Shown: piece by piece, positions 26,515 to 34,481 of the stretch | How the letters are laid out: every line of letters begins with the position of its first letter | Numbering within the stretch: the stretch's first letter is position 1 | From: Pseudomonadota bacterium | GTDB lineage: Bacteria > Pseudomonadota > Gammaproteobacteria > Burkholderiales > Sulfuricellaceae | Direction: 5' to 3' | DNA: 63,525 nucleotides | NCBI GenBank assembly: GCA_021801705.1 | Contig: JAJYXP010000033.1 | Coordinates: forward strand, 1 to 63,525 | Notes under the pieces: generated by a model | Databases searched by the model: none | What the model was told of the DNA's origin: nothing | Seen by the model: the letters and a program-made list of their open reading frames with translations, nothing else | Translations under genes and position numbers: made by a program

Positions 26515-26625
26515 AAGGCGCGCATGATATAATTTTTAAACTTAACTGTCAAAAACAGGCTTTAAATAATAACTTTAAGCGCACACAACAACCTGAAAAT
26601 TTTGATAATCAAACCGGATTCTCGC
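26515..26625. promoter_or_regulatory. Divergent promoter region yceD/pycA
   Basis: An AT-rich spacer between divergent operons. TATAAT is present on the plus strand at 26528-26533 and TTTAAATAATAAC at about 26560. I could not assign complete -35/-10 pairs with confidence, but both the yceD-rpmF-fab operon and pycA must be transcribed from here. Confidence 0.4.
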
Positions 26626-28044
26626 GTGATCAAGAAAATTCTTATTGCCAATCGTGGTGAAATCGCAGTTCGCATCGTGCGCGCCTGCTCCGAAATGGGA
26701 ATCAAGTCCGTTGCCATTTATACTGATGCCGATCGATATGCCCTGCACGTCAAAAAGGCGGATGAAGCCTACAACATCGGCTCCGATCCGGTTATCGGTT
26801 ATCTTAACGCGCACAACATCGTCAATTTGGCGGTTGCGGCAAAGTGTGACGCGCTGCACCCCGGTTATGGTTTCCTTTCGGAAAATCCGGTTTTGGCCGA
26901 GATTTGCGCCAAACGTGGCATCAAGTTTATCGGCCCTTCTCCCCAGGTCATCCGTCAGATGGGTGACAAGATCCAAGCCCGCAAAGCGATGATCGATGCC
27001 GGTGTGCCGGTGGTGCCAGGTAGCGAGCACAATCTCGAAAGCATCGCGGAAGCAAAAGAACTGGCTGCCAAGATCCGCTATCCCGTAATGCTGAAAGCCA
27101 CTAATGGTGGCGGCGGGCGCGGCATCCGCCGCTGTAACAGCGAAGATGAACTGATCAAGAACTATGACCGGGTCGTGTCCGAAGCTACCAAGGCTTTCGG
27201 CAAGCCCGAAGTGTTCATGGAAAAATGCGTTGTCAATCCCCGCCACATCGAGGTGCAGGTGATGGGCGACAGCCTCGGAAATGTCATCCACCTGTTCGAG
27301 CGCGATTGCTCCATCCAGCGCCGCAACCAGAAACTGATCGAAATAGCGCCCTCGCCGCAGTTGTCACGAGCACAGCGCGACTATATAGGTAAAATTGCGG
27401 TGCAGGCAGCCAAGACGGTGGGTTACGAGAATGCCGGTACGGTGGAGTTCCTGCTTGATCAGGACAATCAGTTCTATTTCATGGAAATGAATACCCGGTT
27501 GCAGGTCGAGCACACTGTGACAGAGACTATTACCGGCATAGATATCGTTCAGGAGCAAATCCGCATTGCCAGCGGCCTTCCGCTGCAATACAAGCAGGAG
27601 GACGTCAACTATCGCGGCTTCGCCATGGAATTCCGCATCAACGCCGAAGACCCGAAGAATGATTTTCTACCCAGCTTTGGTCGCGTCACACGCTACTATG
27701 CGCCCGGCGGCCCTGGTGTTCGCACCGATGCCGCCATGTATACGGGTTACGTCATCCCCCCCTATTACGATTCCATGTGCGCGAAACTCACCGTTTGGAG
27801 CCTGACCTGGGAAGGGGTGGTTGAACGAGGTAAGCGGGCCCTTAACGACATGGTGGTCTATGGTGTAAAAACCACCAAGCCTTATTACATCGAAATCCTG
27901 AAGCATCCGGGTTTTGTCGGCAGGAAATTCGATACCAGTTTCGTGGAAACCCATCCCGAACTCACGAATTACTCTGTCAGCCGCCCCAAGGAGTCGCTGG
28001 CAGCGGCCATTTCAGCCGCAATCGCCGCCCACGTGGGACTTTAA
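26626..28044 (+). CDS. pycA: Biotin carboxylase subunit, pyruvate carboxylase subunit A type
   Basis: A ~472-residue ATP-grasp biotin carboxylase that carboxylates the biotin on its partner. Seen are KILIANRGEIAVRIVRAC, LHPGYGFLSENP, the glycine loop KATNGGGGRGIRR, FERDCSIQRRNQKLIE and MNTRLQVEHTVTE. GTG 26626 is preferred as start because homologues begin at IKKILIANRG; the frame is open back to TTG 26602, which would add 8 residues. Pairing with the OadA-like gene 31 bases downstream makes it a pyruvate carboxylase subunit rather than AccC, whose gene normally sits with accB. Confidence 0.88.
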   Translation: MIKKILIANRGEIAVRIVRACSEMGIKSVAIYTDADRYALHVKKADEAYNIGSDPVIGYLNAHNIVNLAVAAKCDALHPGYGFLSENPVLAEICAKRGIKFIGPSPQVIRQMGDKIQARKAMIDAGVPVVPGSEHNLESIAEAKELAAKIRYPVMLKATNGGGGRGIRRCNSEDELIKNYDRVVSEATKAFGKPEVFMEKCVVNPRHIEVQVMGDSLGNVIHLFERDCSIQRRNQKLIEIAPSPQLSRAQRDYIGKIAVQAAKTVGYENAGTVEFLLDQDNQFYFMEMNTRLQVEHTVTETITGIDIVQEQIRIASGLPLQYKQEDVNYRGFAMEFRINAEDPKNDFLPSFGRVTRYYAPGGPGVRTDAAMYTGYVIPPYYDSMCAKLTVWSLTWEGVVERGKRALNDMVVYGVKTTKPYYIEILKHPGFVGRKFDTSFVETHPELTNYSVSRPKESLAAAISAAIAAHVGL

Positions 28045-28075
28045 TTTCAATTTGATTTAAGAGCTTAGGAAAAGC

Positions 28076-29938
28076 ATGGCTAAAGTTTTCATCAGCGATC
28101 TGGTATTACGCGACGGACATCAATCCCTGATTGCCACCCGTATGCGCACGGAAGATATGCTGCCGATTTGTGCCAAACTGGACAGCATCGGCTTCTGGTC
28201 GCTCGAAGCCTGGGGCGGGGCGACATACGATGCCTGCGTACGCTTCCTGCGTGAAGATCCATGGGATCGCCTGAAGAAGCTGCGCAAGGCGCTGCCTAAC
28301 ACGCCCATTCAGATGCTGCTTCGGGGCCAGAACCTGCTGGGCTACCGCAATTATTCCGATGACGTGGTGCGGGCTTTCGTCAAGAAATCCGCCGACAATG
28401 GCGTAGACGTGTTCCGTATTTTCGACGCCATGAACGACTTGCGGAATCTGCGCGTCTCCATCGAGGCGGTAAAAAATTCCGGGAAAACCGCCGAAGGGGC
28501 TATTTGCTACACTACCAGCCCGGTCCATGACATCCCCTATTTTGTCGGCTTGGCCAAGGAACTCGAAGCAATGGGCTGCGACACCCTGGCCATCAAGGAC
28601 ATGGCCGGTCTGCTTACCCCCGGCACCACGGCCGACCTGGTCAAGGCGATCAAGGCTACTGTTGATTTGCCTATCCATTTGCACAGTCACGCAACAAGCG
28701 GCCTGTCGGCCATGTGCTTCCTCAAGGGTGTTGAAAACGGAGCAAGCATCCTCGACACCTGCAACTCCTCGTTCGGAGAAGGCGCCAGCCACCCTTCCAC
28801 GGAAAGCATCGTGGCTGCACTGGCGGGTACTGAATACGACACCGGTTTGAGCCTCCCGAAGTTGCAGGAAATTACTGCTTATTTCCGCGAGATTCGAAAA
28901 AAATACTGGCAGTTCGAAAGCGAATTCACCGGCGTGGACACCCGGGTACTGATCAATCAAGTACCCGGCGGCATGATTTCCAACCTGTCCAACCAGTTGA
29001 AGGAGCAGGGTGCGCTTGATCGCATGGATGAAGTGCTGGCGGAAATCCCGCGGGTGCGCGAAGACTTGGGCTATCCGCCGTTGGTCACCCCTACTTCCCA
29101 AATCGTCGGCACCCAGGCCGTCTTGAACGTGCTGACCGACCAGCGTTACAAGTCCGTCACCACCGAGGTCAAGAATTACCTGATGGGCCGCTACGGCAAG
29201 GCGCCTGGCGAAATCAATTCTCAGGTGCGCAGCATTGCCATCGGTAACGCGGAAGTCATTACCTGCCGTCCCGCCGACCAACTCGAGGACGAAATGGACC
29301 GGCTGCGGAGCGAGATCGAAAGCCTTGCCAAGAATGAGGAAGATGTGCTGACTTACGCCATGTTCCCCGAGCTGGCCCGCGCCTTTTTGCAAGAACGCGC
29401 CGCCGGCTCGCTCAAACCGGAGCAACTTCTGCCGATCGGCAGCAATCTTTCCTGCGGCCCATTCTACGCACCCAACGAATTCAACGTGACCTTGCACGGC
29501 GAGACCTATCATATTCACATCACCGGCTCCGGTCATCCGGGCGAGGAGCAGCGAGCCTTCTTTGTGTCCGTGGACGGCGTGCCGGAGGAAATGCTGGTCG
29601 AAACCCTGAGTGAAGTGGAAGTTTTCGGCGGCACGGGCGGCGTGGTCAGTGGCGGCAAGTCCGTCTCCAAGGAGGGTGAGGGGAAAGCCGCTGCCGGCAA
29701 GCGCCCGCGGCCATCGCGCCCAGGACATGTCACTACAGCCATGCCCGGCACCATCGTGGACGTGCTGGTCGAACGCGGCAAGAAGGTCAATGCCGGCGAC
29801 CCGGTGCTGGTCATCGAGGCGATGAAAATGGAAAACGAAGTACAGGCTCCTATCAGCGGTACGGTACTCGCCATCTACATCGCCAAGGGCGACAACGTCA
29901 CGCCCGACGAGGCGTTGATAGAAATCCAGCCGGAATAG
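28076..29938 (+). CDS. pycB: Pyruvate carboxylase subunit B (oxaloacetate decarboxylase alpha type)
   Basis: A 620-residue protein with an N-terminal carboxyltransferase barrel (LVLRDGHQSLIATRM, FWSLEAWGGATYDACVRFL, IKDMAGLLTP, LHSHATSGL), a linker with a Lys/Gly-rich stretch (~530-550) and a C-terminal biotin domain with EAMKMENEVQAP. Together with PycA it would convert pyruvate and bicarbonate to oxaloacetate, refilling the TCA cycle. No membrane subunits (OadB/OadG) are nearby, which argues against a sodium-pumping decarboxylase. Confidence 0.9.
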   Translation: MAKVFISDLVLRDGHQSLIATRMRTEDMLPICAKLDSIGFWSLEAWGGATYDACVRFLREDPWDRLKKLRKALPNTPIQMLLRGQNLLGYRNYSDDVVRAFVKKSADNGVDVFRIFDAMNDLRNLRVSIEAVKNSGKTAEGAICYTTSPVHDIPYFVGLAKELEAMGCDTLAIKDMAGLLTPGTTADLVKAIKATVDLPIHLHSHATSGLSAMCFLKGVENGASILDTCNSSFGEGASHPSTESIVAALAGTEYDTGLSLPKLQEITAYFREIRKKYWQFESEFTGVDTRVLINQVPGGMISNLSNQLKEQGALDRMDEVLAEIPRVREDLGYPPLVTPTSQIVGTQAVLNVLTDQRYKSVTTEVKNYLMGRYGKAPGEINSQVRSIAIGNAEVITCRPADQLEDEMDRLRSEIESLAKNEEDVLTYAMFPELARAFLQERAAGSLKPEQLLPIGSNLSCGPFYAPNEFNVTLHGETYHIHITGSGHPGEEQRAFFVSVDGVPEEMLVETLSEVEVFGGTGGVVSGGKSVSKEGEGKAAAGKRPRPSRPGHVTTAMPGTIVDVLVERGKKVNAGDPVLVIEAMKMENEVQAPISGTVLAIYIAKGDNVTPDEALIEIQPE

Positions 29939-29944
29939 AAAAGA

Positions 29945-29986
29945 AGTCCTGAGTGCCGAGTAATCCGCCTCAGGACTCAGGACTTA
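29945..29986. repeat. Dispersed AGTCCTGAGT/ACTCAGGACT inverted repeat, upstream of maf
   Basis: AGTCCTGAGTGCCGAGT faces GACTCAGGACT across a short spacer. The right arm ends 5 bases before the maf TTG start and supplies its only SD-like AGGA. The same motif occurs at 46004-46080, 50790-50907 and 55511-55612. Confidence 0.65.
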
Positions 29987-29990
29987 AGAT

Positions 29991-30566
29991 TTGAAACTCG
30001 TTCTTGCATCCACATCCCCATATCGTCGCGATCTCCTTTCCCGGCTGAAAATTCCTTTCGGGGTCTGCTCTCCGGAAGTGGATGAAACGCCGCATCAAGG
30101 CGAAACGCCGGAGCAGACTGCCTACCGGCTGGCAATCGCAAAAGCACAATCTTCGTCCGTTGATTACCCCGATGCGTTGATCATAGGCTCAGACCAGGTG
30201 GCGACACTCGACGGACTGCAACTGGGCAAGCCTCACACGCATGACAATGCAGTGAAACAACTCACCATGATGCGCGGCAGAAGCGTGGTCTTCCACACCG
30301 CGCTGTGCCTTTACAATAGCCGCACCGGCAGCACTCAGGCCAAGGTGGTGCCATTCACGGTACAGTTCCGCAACTTGAGCGACGCTCAGATTGAGCGCTA
30401 CCTTGTCAAGGAGCAGCCCTACAACTGCGCCGGCAGCGCCAAGTCTGAAGGCTTGGGCATCGCGCTGATCGAAAAAATGAGTGGTGACGATCCCAACGCC
30501 CTGATCGGGCTGCCACTGATCGCGTTGGTGGAGATGCTTGAAAATGAGGGCATGCCGGTAATATAA
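29991..30566 (+). CDS. maf: Maf-like nucleotide pyrophosphatase
   Basis: A 191-residue house-cleaning pyrophosphatase. The start [19 protein letters not shown] has the conserved S-T-S-x-x-R, followed by [30 protein letters not shown] and [16 protein letters not shown]. This pattern is that of the YceF branch (7-methyl-GTP pyrophosphatase). It starts at TTG; no ATG fits. It precedes the methyltransferase gene without spacing. Confidence 0.9.
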   Translation: MKLVLASTSPYRRDLLSRLKIPFGVCSPEVDETPHQGETPEQTAYRLAIAKAQSSSVDYPDALIIGSDQVATLDGLQLGKPHTHDNAVKQLTMMRGRSVVFHTALCLYNSRTGSTQAKVVPFTVQFRNLSDAQIERYLVKEQPYNCAGSAKSEGLGIALIEKMSGDDPNALIGLPLIALVEMLENEGMPVI

Positions 30567-31286
30567 ATGGCTACAGGCGCGCTTTATCTGATTCCGACCA
30601 CCCTGGGAGAAAGTTCGCTTTCTTACGTCATACCCGATCAAGTCCGCCATATTGCCTCGTCGTTGAGTGTGTTTGTGGCGGAAAACCCCAAGACCTCCAG
30701 GCAATACCTAAAACAGCTTGGACTTGCCATTCCGCTGCAAGATGCCGAACTATTCACTCTGGACAAACACACCAAGCCGGAGCAACTGGAAGTGTTTCTC
30801 CAGCCCGCCCTCGCGGGAAGGGACATTGGCTTGATATCAGAAGCGGGTTGCCCGGCCGTCGCCGATCCCGGTGCCCAACTGGTCAGGCTGGCGCACCGCA
30901 AGGGGATCAAGGTGGTACCCTTGGTCGGCCCCTCCTCCATCCTGCTGGCGCTGATGGCATCGGGCATGAATGGCCAGGCATTTGCCTTTCACGGCTATCT
31001 GCCGATTCAAAAGCTCGAGCGTTGCAAGCGGATTACCGAGCTCGAGAACGAATCAGGCGCCAGAAATGTAACCCAGATTTTTATCGAAGCGCCCTATCGC
31101 AACCAGTCAATGTTAGAAGACCTTGTGCAAACTTGCGCATCCGGCACCGAGCTTTGCATCGCAACCGATATCACCCTTTCGGGCGAAAGCATCGAAACCA
31201 GGACGGTATCTGAATGGCGCAAAAAACTGCCGGACATCCACAAAAAGCCAACCATCTTCCTGCTCTACAGGCCGGGTTCAAGATAG
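30567..31286 (+). CDS. Tetrapyrrole-methylase family SAM-dependent methyltransferase (RsmI-like)
   Basis: A 239-residue protein with the fold of RsmI and precorrin methyltransferases. It opens GALYLIPTTLGESSLSYVIP, has GLISEAGCPAVADPGAQLV and VVPLVGPSSILLALMASG and the FIEAPYRNQSMLEDL motif. It is shorter than canonical RsmI (~285), and its N-terminal motif differs, so its target (16S rRNA or other) is unclear. The ATG follows the maf TAA directly. The 3' end overlaps the convergent Rof-like gene by 9 bases. Confidence 0.8.
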   Translation: MATGALYLIPTTLGESSLSYVIPDQVRHIASSLSVFVAENPKTSRQYLKQLGLAIPLQDAELFTLDKHTKPEQLEVFLQPALAGRDIGLISEAGCPAVADPGAQLVRLAHRKGIKVVPLVGPSSILLALMASGMNGQAFAFHGYLPIQKLERCKRITELENESGARNVTQIFIEAPYRNQSMLEDLVQTCASGTELCIATDITLSGESIETRTVSEWRKKLPDIHKKPTIFLLYRPGSR

Positions 31287-31517
31287 CACTTCCTCGAAAG
31301 ATATAATCCGGTCGAGGCGAATTTCTTCCCGGCTGCCGTCCGGCTTTTGAAACTTGAGCCACTCCGCCCCGTTGCGGGTGACGACATCAAGCGGCATCAC
31401 CCGCACCTTCAGGCATTCATCGAACCGGCGGTATTCCAGCATCAGGGGTATTCTGCGCAACACGCTGAATTCCAGCCGTTCATGCAGGATGCAGGCGATC
31501 GGCTGATAATCTTGCAT
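31278..31517 (-). CDS. rof: Rof-like Rho-binding antiterminator family protein
   Basis: A 79-residue protein with the layout of Rof/YaeO: DYQPIACILHERLEFSVL at the start, a middle strand with MPLDVVTRNGAEWLKF and the ending GSREEIRLDRIISFEEV. Rof binds Rho and reduces termination. It lies directly downstream of sppA (the ATG follows the sppA stop in the same operon order) and overlaps the convergent methyltransferase gene. Assignment rests on short-sequence resemblance. Confidence 0.6.
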   Translation of the reverse strand: MQDYQPIACILHERLEFSVLRRIPLMLEYRRFDECLKVRVMPLDVVTRNGAEWLKFQKPDGSREEIRLDRIISFEEVLS

Positions 31518-32459
31518 CTAACGAAGGTTTACGCCGGTCTTAGCCAAGGGATTGAAACTATCCGCCAATACCGCTCCGAAACGCTTGGCAAAACGCTCCG
31601 CGAATCCTTCCTGCTGTGTGAAATCGACAATGTTTTCGACCTTGATAATCTCGCGCGCCACAAAATCGGCACTGCCGATAGCATCGGCCAAACCTAGCCG
31701 TATACTCTTTTCTCCGCTCCAGACCAGGCCGCTAAACATATCCGGCGTTTCCTTCAAACGTTTGCCGCGCCCTTGGCGAACCACGGTGATGAACTGCTGG
31801 TGAATTTCGTTTAGCATCTTCTGGGCATATTCCTTCTGGCTGGCGTTGACGGGCGAAAACGGATCGAGAAACCCCTTGTTCTCGCCCGCCGTCATCAGGC
31901 GCCGCTCTACCCCCAGCTTTGCCATTGTGCCGGTAAAGCCGAAGCTGTCCATCAACACACCGATGGAACCGACGATGCTGGCCTTGTCCACAAAGATCTT
32001 GTCTGCCGCAACAGCAACATAATAGCCTCCAGAAGCGCAGATATCCTCCACCACGGCATAGAGCGGAGTTTGCGGGTATTTCATGCGCAACCGCCTGATT
32101 TCGTCGTTGATATAGCCAGCCTGAACCGGACTGCCACCGGGGCTGTTGATCAGCAGAATAACGCCTTTGGTGTTCTTGTCCTTGAAAGCTTCGCGCAGCC
32201 CGTTGATCACCCTGTCCGCAGAAGCATCGCCACCGTCGGCGAGCACGCCACGCAATTCAACCAGCGCAGTGTGTTTTCCGGCAATCGGAGCCTCGCTCTT
32301 GTTGAACCAGCCCATGAATGCAAATAGCACAAGAAACATGAAGACAAGCGTTAACAGCCGGAAAAATATCGACCACTGGCGGGCCCTGCGCTGTTCCAGT
32401 AAGGCGGACAAGGCCAGCTTTTCCAAGGTTTGCCGCTCCCAGCTTTCAGGGTTAGTCAT
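31518..32459 (-). CDS. sppA: Signal peptide peptidase SppA, short form (S49 family)
   Basis: A 313-residue serine protease with a single N-terminal membrane segment (about 31-50, IFFRLLTLVFMFLVLFAFMG). The catalytic Ser is S143 in EDICASGGYYVAVAADKIF; the Lys lies about 50 residues later near GVERRLMTAGENKGFL. INSPGGSPVQAG is also typical. The half-size form works as an oligomer. It degrades cleaved signal peptides in the membrane. Confidence 0.93.
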   Translation of the reverse strand: MTNPESWERQTLEKLALSALLEQRRARQWSIFFRLLTLVFMFLVLFAFMGWFNKSEAPIAGKHTALVELRGVLADGGDASADRVINGLREAFKDKNTKGVILLINSPGGSPVQAGYINDEIRRLRMKYPQTPLYAVVEDICASGGYYVAVAADKIFVDKASIVGSIGVLMDSFGFTGTMAKLGVERRLMTAGENKGFLDPFSPVNASQKEYAQKMLNEIHQQFITVVRQGRGKRLKETPDMFSGLVWSGEKSIRLGLADAIGSADFVAREIIKVENIVDFTQQEGFAERFAKRFGAVLADSFNPLAKTGVNLR

Positions 32460-32498
32460 GAATATCCTCTAGGTTTCAAACAGGTTCCGATTTTAACA

Positions 32499-33155
32499 TC
32501 AGGCATGAGCGCTCAGCCATCGGCTCAACGCCCCAAAATCATCAGCACAAGCAAGTGGTGACAGCGCCATCAGACTTTCCCTTGGATGTGCGCCATAGCC
32601 GACACCGACCGCCGGCACGCCGGCATTGACCGCCATCTGCAAGTCATGGCTGGTGTCGCCGATCATCAGTGTTCTTGCCTGTGGCACGCCGAGTTCATCC
32701 ATGATTTCCAGCAGCATGCAGGGGTGAGGTTTGGAAAAACACTCGTCGGCGCAGCGTGAACTATGAAAATATCGACCCAAGCCGGTTTGCTCAAAAACGC
32801 GATCGAGTCCACGCCGTCCCTTGCCGGTCGCCACTGCAAGCAGAAACCCCTCTCCATGCAATGTGGCGATGGTTTCAGCCGCCCCGGTAAATAATGAAAT
32901 TTCAGCATCCTGCGAAAGGTAGTAATGGCGGTAGCGGTTCACCAACGCTCCATAATCGGAACGCGGCAGTTCAGGAAACAGGGCGGCAATCGCCTCATTC
33001 AGACCCAGTCCTATGATGTGACGCGCCTCGCTTTCACCAGGCACTTGCAAGCCAACATCGCGGCTCGCGGCCTGAATGGAATAAACGATAGCGCCAGCCG
33101 AATCCATCAGCGTGCCATCCCAGTCGAAAACCAGCAAATCGAATTGTTTCGGCAT
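32499..33155 (-). CDS. gph: HAD-family hydrolase, phosphoglycolate phosphatase-like
   Basis: A 218-residue HAD phosphatase. Motif I is VFDWDGTLMDSAGAI, motif II ATGKGRRGLD and motif III KPHPCMLLEIMDELG with IGDTSHDLQMAVNAG. Being downstream of rluC is the usual place in betaproteobacteria for this Gph-like protein. The substrate is not proven by sequence. Confidence 0.85.
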   Translation of the reverse strand: MPKQFDLLVFDWDGTLMDSAGAIVYSIQAASRDVGLQVPGESEARHIIGLGLNEAIAALFPELPRSDYGALVNRYRHYYLSQDAEISLFTGAAETIATLHGEGFLLAVATGKGRRGLDRVFEQTGLGRYFHSSRCADECFSKPHPCMLLEIMDELGVPQARTLMIGDTSHDLQMAVNAGVPAVGVGYGAHPRESLMALSPLACADDFGALSRWLSAHA

Positions 33156-33163
33156 AACCCTAT

Positions 33164-34114
33164 CTACCCCGCATCCAAGCGGCGGAGAAATCTTTCCAGA
33201 TCTTCCGGCAACGGCGCTTCCAAGGATAGCTTCTCGCCCGTCAGCGGATGTTTGAACGTCATTTTATACGCGTGCAGGAACATGCGCTTCAAACCCTGCT
33301 TCTGCAATTGCTTGTTCAAGGGAAAGTCCCCATATTTGTCGTCGCCGGCAATCGGAAACCCCAGATGAGCCAGATGTACACGAATTTGATGGGTGCGCCC
33401 GGTTTTAAGTTCCGCCTCCAGCAGGCTGAATTCAGGCCATGTTTTTTTCAAGGTAAACACTGTGTGCGACGCCAGGCCTTCGTCATTGACACTGACGCGG
33501 CGTTCGCCGGAGCCTGTTACATATTTGAGCAGGGGTAATTGCACGCTTTGCTTTGCATTACGCCACACACCCTTTACCAGGGTGAGATAGCGTTTCTCCG
33601 TGTCGCCTTCACGCATTGCCCGGTGCAATTCGACCAAGGCGCTGCGTTTTTTTGCCAGCAGCAGCACCCCGGAGGTTTCCCGGTCCAGCCGGTGCACCAG
33701 TTCAAGAAACTTGAATTCAGGGTGTTCCAGGCGCATTTGCTCGATCACGCCGCGGCTGATCCCGCTGCCGCCGTGCACTGCCGTTCCGGCGGGTTTGTTG
33801 ATCGCCAGCAGCGCATCGTCCTGGTACAGAATATGGCGAGAAAGCAACGGGTGCGCCGCCACCTTGGGTTCTTCATTGTCGGCAGACAGAGAAAGGCGCA
33901 CCGGCGGAATGCGCAGTTTGTCTCCAATTTTGAGGCGATAGGTGGAATCGACTCGCTTGCTGTTGAGGCGCACCTCACCGCTACGCAGAATGCGGTAAAT
34001 ATGGCTTTTCGGCACCCCTTTTAGATGCTTGAACAGAAAATTATCGATACGCTGGGATTCGCTGCCTTCGTCGATAGTCACCCAGGTTACAGATTCTTTG
34101 CTTAAATCTTTCAA
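33164..34114 (-). CDS. rluC: 23S rRNA pseudouridine synthase RluC
   Basis: A 316-residue protein with an N-terminal S4 domain (SQRIDNFLFKHLKGVPKSHIYRILRSGEVRLN) and the RluA-type catalytic domain. The catalytic Asp is in LELVHRLDRETSGVLLLAKK, and AELKTGRTHQIRVHLAHLGFPIAGD is typical. RluC modifies 23S positions 955, 2504 and 2580 in E. coli. Divergent rluC-rne arrangement supports the name over RluD. Confidence 0.92.
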   Translation of the reverse strand: MKDLSKESVTWVTIDEGSESQRIDNFLFKHLKGVPKSHIYRILRSGEVRLNSKRVDSTYRLKIGDKLRIPPVRLSLSADNEEPKVAAHPLLSRHILYQDDALLAINKPAGTAVHGGSGISRGVIEQMRLEHPEFKFLELVHRLDRETSGVLLLAKKRSALVELHRAMREGDTEKRYLTLVKGVWRNAKQSVQLPLLKYVTGSGERRVSVNDEGLASHTVFTLKKTWPEFSLLEAELKTGRTHQIRVHLAHLGFPIAGDDKYGDFPLNKQLQKQGLKRMFLHAYKMTFKHPLTGEKLSLEAPLPEDLERFLRRLDAG

Positions 34115-34481
34115 TTTGCTTATACTTCATCTTTGCGCTGGGGGAAACGGCCCCCGAAACCTGCCGTTTTTTTGAGGCGATTCACGAGCACTGGATGCAG
34201 AATCGAATCGACCGCTGCCAGCCCGAAATTTTGTTGGTTAATTTCGCTCACCACAAACTAAAGTAGCGATGGTAAACGAATTGCGCGCTCAAAGCACTCA
34301 CAGATTTTCAGGTTTCGCCATAATGGCGAGACTTTAAAGAAATGACAAACCCGCACATCAGGCTAGAATTTTAATAGTAAGAACAGCGTGTTAATGACTA
34401 ATATATTATTCAGTATTACGCCAGCCGGTTAGTTCAGCGGTTTGTCTCCCCGTGGATAGAGAGCGCGGGAGAATATAAGAA
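34115..34481. promoter_or_regulatory. Long rne leader / rluC-rne divergent region
   Basis: 367 bases without a gene. Near the rluC side AAACGGC (34145-34151) pairs with GCCGTTT (34163-34169) followed by seven T, a terminator-like hairpin on the plus strand. An AT-rich part near 34364-34420 may carry the rne promoter. GGAG lies about 10 bases before the rne ATG. A long 5' leader is known to mediate autoregulation of rne in E. coli; that it does so here is inference. Confidence 0.45.

Noticed and set aside
28106-29728. A 540-codon open frame opposite pycB
   Set aside because: It is a shadow of a complete pycB with every conserved motif intact; no ribosome site or family resemblance.
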